Assembly (NCBI GenBank): GCA_002371295.1
Contig: DFGZ01000138.1
Coordinates: 1 to 16,605 of the forward strand
Direction: 5' to 3'
DNA: 16,605 nt
DNA from: Oribacterium sp. UBA3737
GTDB lineage: Bacteria > Bacillota_A > Clostridia > Lachnospirales > Lachnospiraceae
The notes under the pieces were generated by a model. The model was given only the letters and a program-made list of their open reading frames with translations, did no database searches and was not told where the DNA came from. Position 1 is the first letter of the stretch, and the number at the start of each line of letters is the position of its first letter. A program made the translations under genes and the position numbers. Shown here in pieces: positions 14,816 to 16,605 of the stretch.

Positions 14816-14861
14816 CATACATGTATACAGAGGCTCTATCCCACCTGCCTGCCTTATAAAT

Positions 14862-14891
14862 AAAAAGTGGCAGAGCACTAAACGCCCTGCC
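14862..14891 (-). terminator. Intrinsic terminator after the prephenate dehydratase-like lipoprotein gene
   Basis: On the minus strand GGCAGGGC pairs with GTGCTCTGCC (8 pairs including one G-U; 14869-14891), followed directly by ACTTTTTATTT. It lies about 100 bases after the stop at 14990 and separates that gene from the TRAP operon, which therefore needs its own promoter. Confidence 0.75.
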
Positions 14892-14989
14892 GCATTAAAC
14901 ACATAAAATGTATTATTTCTTGTTTTGAGTGAGATATAGCCTTGCCGGGTCACACAGAACCAAGTAAGCTACTTTCACTCGGACCATAC

Positions 14990-16063
14990 TCACACAACCG
15001 GCACCTCAACAGCCCCGAAGCTGCCTAGGAAACGGACACCTTCCTGCCCGGAGACTTCTTCGATTTCTTCTTTCGTAACACCACCCGGCTTTTCGGTCTC
15101 TATGATGTAGTTGTATCGTCCAAGCTTACTGCCCTCAGGTCTGTCATGGATGGTCACCATTTCAAGCCCTGCATCATGTATGGTCAGTATGATGTCATCG
15201 ATCCTGTTTGCCTCGCAATCCGCCACAAACAGTGCACGATCATTCCCTTCACTTTCCAGCGGAGCCTTCGAAAGAACATAGAAACGGGTCTTATTTGCAT
15301 CAGTGATCTGAACATTTTCAGCCAGCACGGTCAAACCATAAAGCTCTGCAGCTCCGGGAGAAGCGATTGCCGCGATGGTCTTGTCTCCCTGCTCTGCAAC
15401 ATAACTTGCTGCCGCTGCGGTGCTTGCCATCTCAGAAACCTCCGCATCCGGCATATGCTCTGCTCGCCACTTCTCAGTCTGCTTTATGCCCTGGGCATGT
15501 GAGCATACAGTTTTAATGTCTTCGACCGTAGCTCCTTCAACACCCATGAGAGTCTGGTTTATGGGCAGGACCACTTCGCCCACCACATATACATTTTCTT
15601 CCGCTATCAATGCATCAACATATCCTGTAACGGCTCCACCCAGAGTATTTTCCTGCGGAATGACCGCATACTCCGACCCGCCTGTCATCACATCCGAAAT
15701 AGCCTCCGAAACCGTATCCTTCGGTAAAAATGTTCCTTTTTCTCCAAAGAAGAACCGGGTCGCCTCCTCTGTATAAGTCCCTGCAGGTCCCAGGAAGCTG
15801 ACCTTCGCCTCTGTAAAAGCATCACTATCGATAGTGTTTTCTGCCCCGGACACTGTTTCTCCAGTGTTATCTGTAACCCTCTCTTTATCATCTCTGCCTG
15901 ATTCAGCGTCAGCCTTTACCTCTGCCTTATTTTCAGCCCTTGTAGCCCTTGTTTCCTTCTCCTGCGCAGTGGTCTCTATAGCCGGAACCGCATCATAACC
16001 GCAGCCGCTCACAGTCCACATCAGCAAATTCACAGCCATAAAAAAAGCAACCGTTCTCTTCAT
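14990..16063 (-). CDS. Exported lipoprotein with prephenate dehydratase and ACT domains
   Basis: A 357-aa protein. Residues 1-21 are a lipoprotein signal (MKR, hydrophobic core, VSGC with C21). Residues 22-87 are a charged Glu/Lys/Asp/Ala linker. Residues of about 88-265 match prephenate dehydratase: VSFLGPAGTYTEEA from 88, PQENT with E138-N139, SHAQ with H189 and Q191, STAAAA from 214, then AAELYGLTVLAENVQ and T259-R260-F261, the TRF motif carrying the catalytic Thr of the family. Residues of about 275-345 look like the ACT domain, but the ESRP motif reads HDRP and the GALV motif is not evident. Start supported by AAGGA 8 bases upstream. The fold resembles type 2 binding proteins, so it may be an external sensor or binding protein instead of an enzyme. 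Biosynthetic copies are cytoplasmic, which makes the export signal unusual. Confidence 0.9.
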   Translation of the reverse strand: MKRTVAFFMAVNLLMWTVSGCGYDAVPAIETTAQEKETRATRAENKAEVKADAESGRDDKERVTDNTGETVSGAENTIDSDAFTEAKVSFLGPAGTYTEEATRFFFGEKGTFLPKDTVSEAISDVMTGGSEYAVIPQENTLGGAVTGYVDALIAEENVYVVGEVVLPINQTLMGVEGATVEDIKTVCSHAQGIKQTEKWRAEHMPDAEVSEMASTAAAASYVAEQGDKTIAAIASPGAAELYGLTVLAENVQITDANKTRFYVLSKAPLESEGNDRALFVADCEANRIDDIILTIHDAGLEMVTIHDRPEGSKLGRYNYIIETEKPGGVTKEEIEEVSGQEGVRFLGSFGAVEVPVV

Positions 16064-16106
16064 AAACTCTTTCCTTTCCCATAATATGATGTAAGGGTCA
16101 AAAGTA

Positions 16107-16148
16107 CCAAATCACGTGCTTGCACGTTGATTTGAGACTTTATGACAC
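16107..16148 (+). repeat. Palindromic intergenic repeat, family 2, second copy; possible terminator on the minus strand
   Basis: CAAATCA with CGTG (16108-16118) pairs with CACG-T-TGATTTG (16123-16134). It shares CCAAATCA, TGC, GATTTG and TGACACGCC in order with the minus-strand reading of 13506-13559. Read on the minus strand the hairpin is followed by GTACTTTTGACCC, so it could end the Tyr-rich gene stopping at 16155. The ACTTTTGA tail recurs at 3777 and at 62. Confidence 0.6.
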
Positions 16149-16154
16149 GCCCGA

Positions 16155-16605
16155 TTACCCGCAGTATTCCCAGCTGTCACTGTATTCATCGTAACAGTAC
16201 ATGGAATCCGTGTCCTCATCATAATAGTACATGCTGTCTGTTTCATCATCATAAAGATAGAGATAGCCGTCATCGTAGCAGTACCATATCTCTTCCTCAT
16301 AGTCATATATCCAGTCATCAAAGCAGTCGTCGGTATCCGCATAATAGTTCGGATCGCAGCCTGAGTCATAGTCGCAGTATAGTCCGTTGTCATAATAAGA
16401 GCTATAGCCTGAATTATACCCTGAACTGTAATCTCCATCGTAGCAGGAGCTGTAATCGTAGCCATACTGGCAGGAACCGCCGTTACTGATGTTGCAGCCG
16501 TACTCACTCTCATAGTTCCCCCAGCCGCCCCAGCTGTTCTCAAAGACATTATAATCGTAATAATCACTGTAGCCGGAGCTCTTCACAAATCCCTTAAGCC
16601 AGTCT
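16155..16605 (-). CDS. Tyr/Asp/Cys-rich low-complexity protein, 5' end beyond the window
   Basis: The minus-strand frame is open to the window edge, continuing upstream of an in-frame GTG at 16586 as ...DWLKGFV, so the gene is probably truncated by the window. The GTG has AAGGG only 4 bases upstream and could be a real start of a 143-aa protein, but I favour the longer gene. In those 143 residues about 33 are Tyr and 9 are Cys, with abundant Asp, Ser and Gly and few basic residues. The C-terminal end has near-repeats about 10 residues long: DETDSMYYY, DEDTDSMYCY, DEYSDSWEYC. No known domain, no signal peptide and no membrane helix are visible in this part. Function unknown; strand choice rests on the clear repeats and the plausible stop and terminator after it. 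Confidence 0.6.
   Translation of the reverse strand, partial: DWLKGFVKSSGYSDYYDYNVFENSWGGWGNYESEYGCNISNGGSCQYGYDYSSCYDGDYSSGYNSGYSSYYDNGLYCDYDSGCDPNYYADTDDCFDDWIYDYEEEIWYCYDDGYLYLYDDETDSMYYYDEDTDSMYCYDEYSDSWEYCG

Noticed and set aside
14817..14826. ATACATGTAT palindrome upstream of dctP
   Set aside because: A 10-bp A/T-rich palindrome is common by chance and has no second copy in the window.
14645..14953. N-terminal extension of the lipoprotein DctP by 103 codons
   Set aside because: A strong AGGAGG and a complete lipoprotein signal sit at the internal ATG (14644). The extension covers the promoter and begins downstream of the previous gene's terminator.
16112..16567. Thr/Met/Ile-rich frame overlapping the Tyr-rich gene
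   Set aside because: It is a frame-shadow of the repetitive codons. The Tyr-rich frame has clearer repeats, extends to the window edge and is followed by a hairpin.

Overview
The window reads as chromosomal DNA of a Clostridia member, most likely Lachnospiraceae (a Butyrivibrio-like genus is possible, but I cannot fix the genus). The signs are AGGAGG-type ribosome binding sites, a cobalamin methionine synthase split from its activation domain, a YesM/YesN two-component pair, choline-binding-type wall repeats, a TraX fragment and A/T-rich intergenic DNA with hairpin repeats. No rRNA, tRNA, CRISPR array or intact insertion sequence is visible.

Bases 1-7311 are mainly a folate / one-carbon / methionine block on the + strand: folC, metF, a MetH-activation protein and metH. 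MetF makes 5-methyl-THF, MetH uses it to methylate homocysteine, the activation protein reductively rescues the cobalamin, and FolC polyglutamylates the folates. Between folC and metF lies an inverted patch: a small secreted wall-binding protein with its own promoter and terminator, and a 62-codon TraX remnant whose end overlaps the end of folC. This looks like an old rearrangement junction.

Bases 7311-14869 form a minus-strand TRAP transporter plus sensor locus. In transcription order it holds dctP (lipoprotein), dctQ, dctM, a second and different DctP-type protein with an uncleaved signal anchor, a YesM histidine kinase and a YesN/AraC response regulator. It ends at a hairpin shared with the convergent metH. 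Upstream of the first gene a TATAAT box is preceded by two TTCCCTG direct repeats 20 bp apart, a good candidate operator for the YesN protein. The natural reading is that the second, anchored binding protein presents the solute to the kinase, which then turns on the transporter.

Bases 14869-16605 hold two unrelated-looking minus-strand genes. One is an exported lipoprotein with a prephenate dehydratase plus ACT architecture, which is normally a cytoplasmic enzyme. The other is a Tyr/Asp/Cys-rich low-complexity protein cut by the window edge.

The gaps contain two families of small structured repeats (15-69 with 11506-11560; 13506-13559 with 16107-16148), a 40-bp tandem duplication between the sensor binding protein and the kinase, and several hairpins inside the TRAP operon. 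The strongest candidates for something undescribed are the lipoprotein prephenate dehydratase and the two-DctP sensory TRAP locus.
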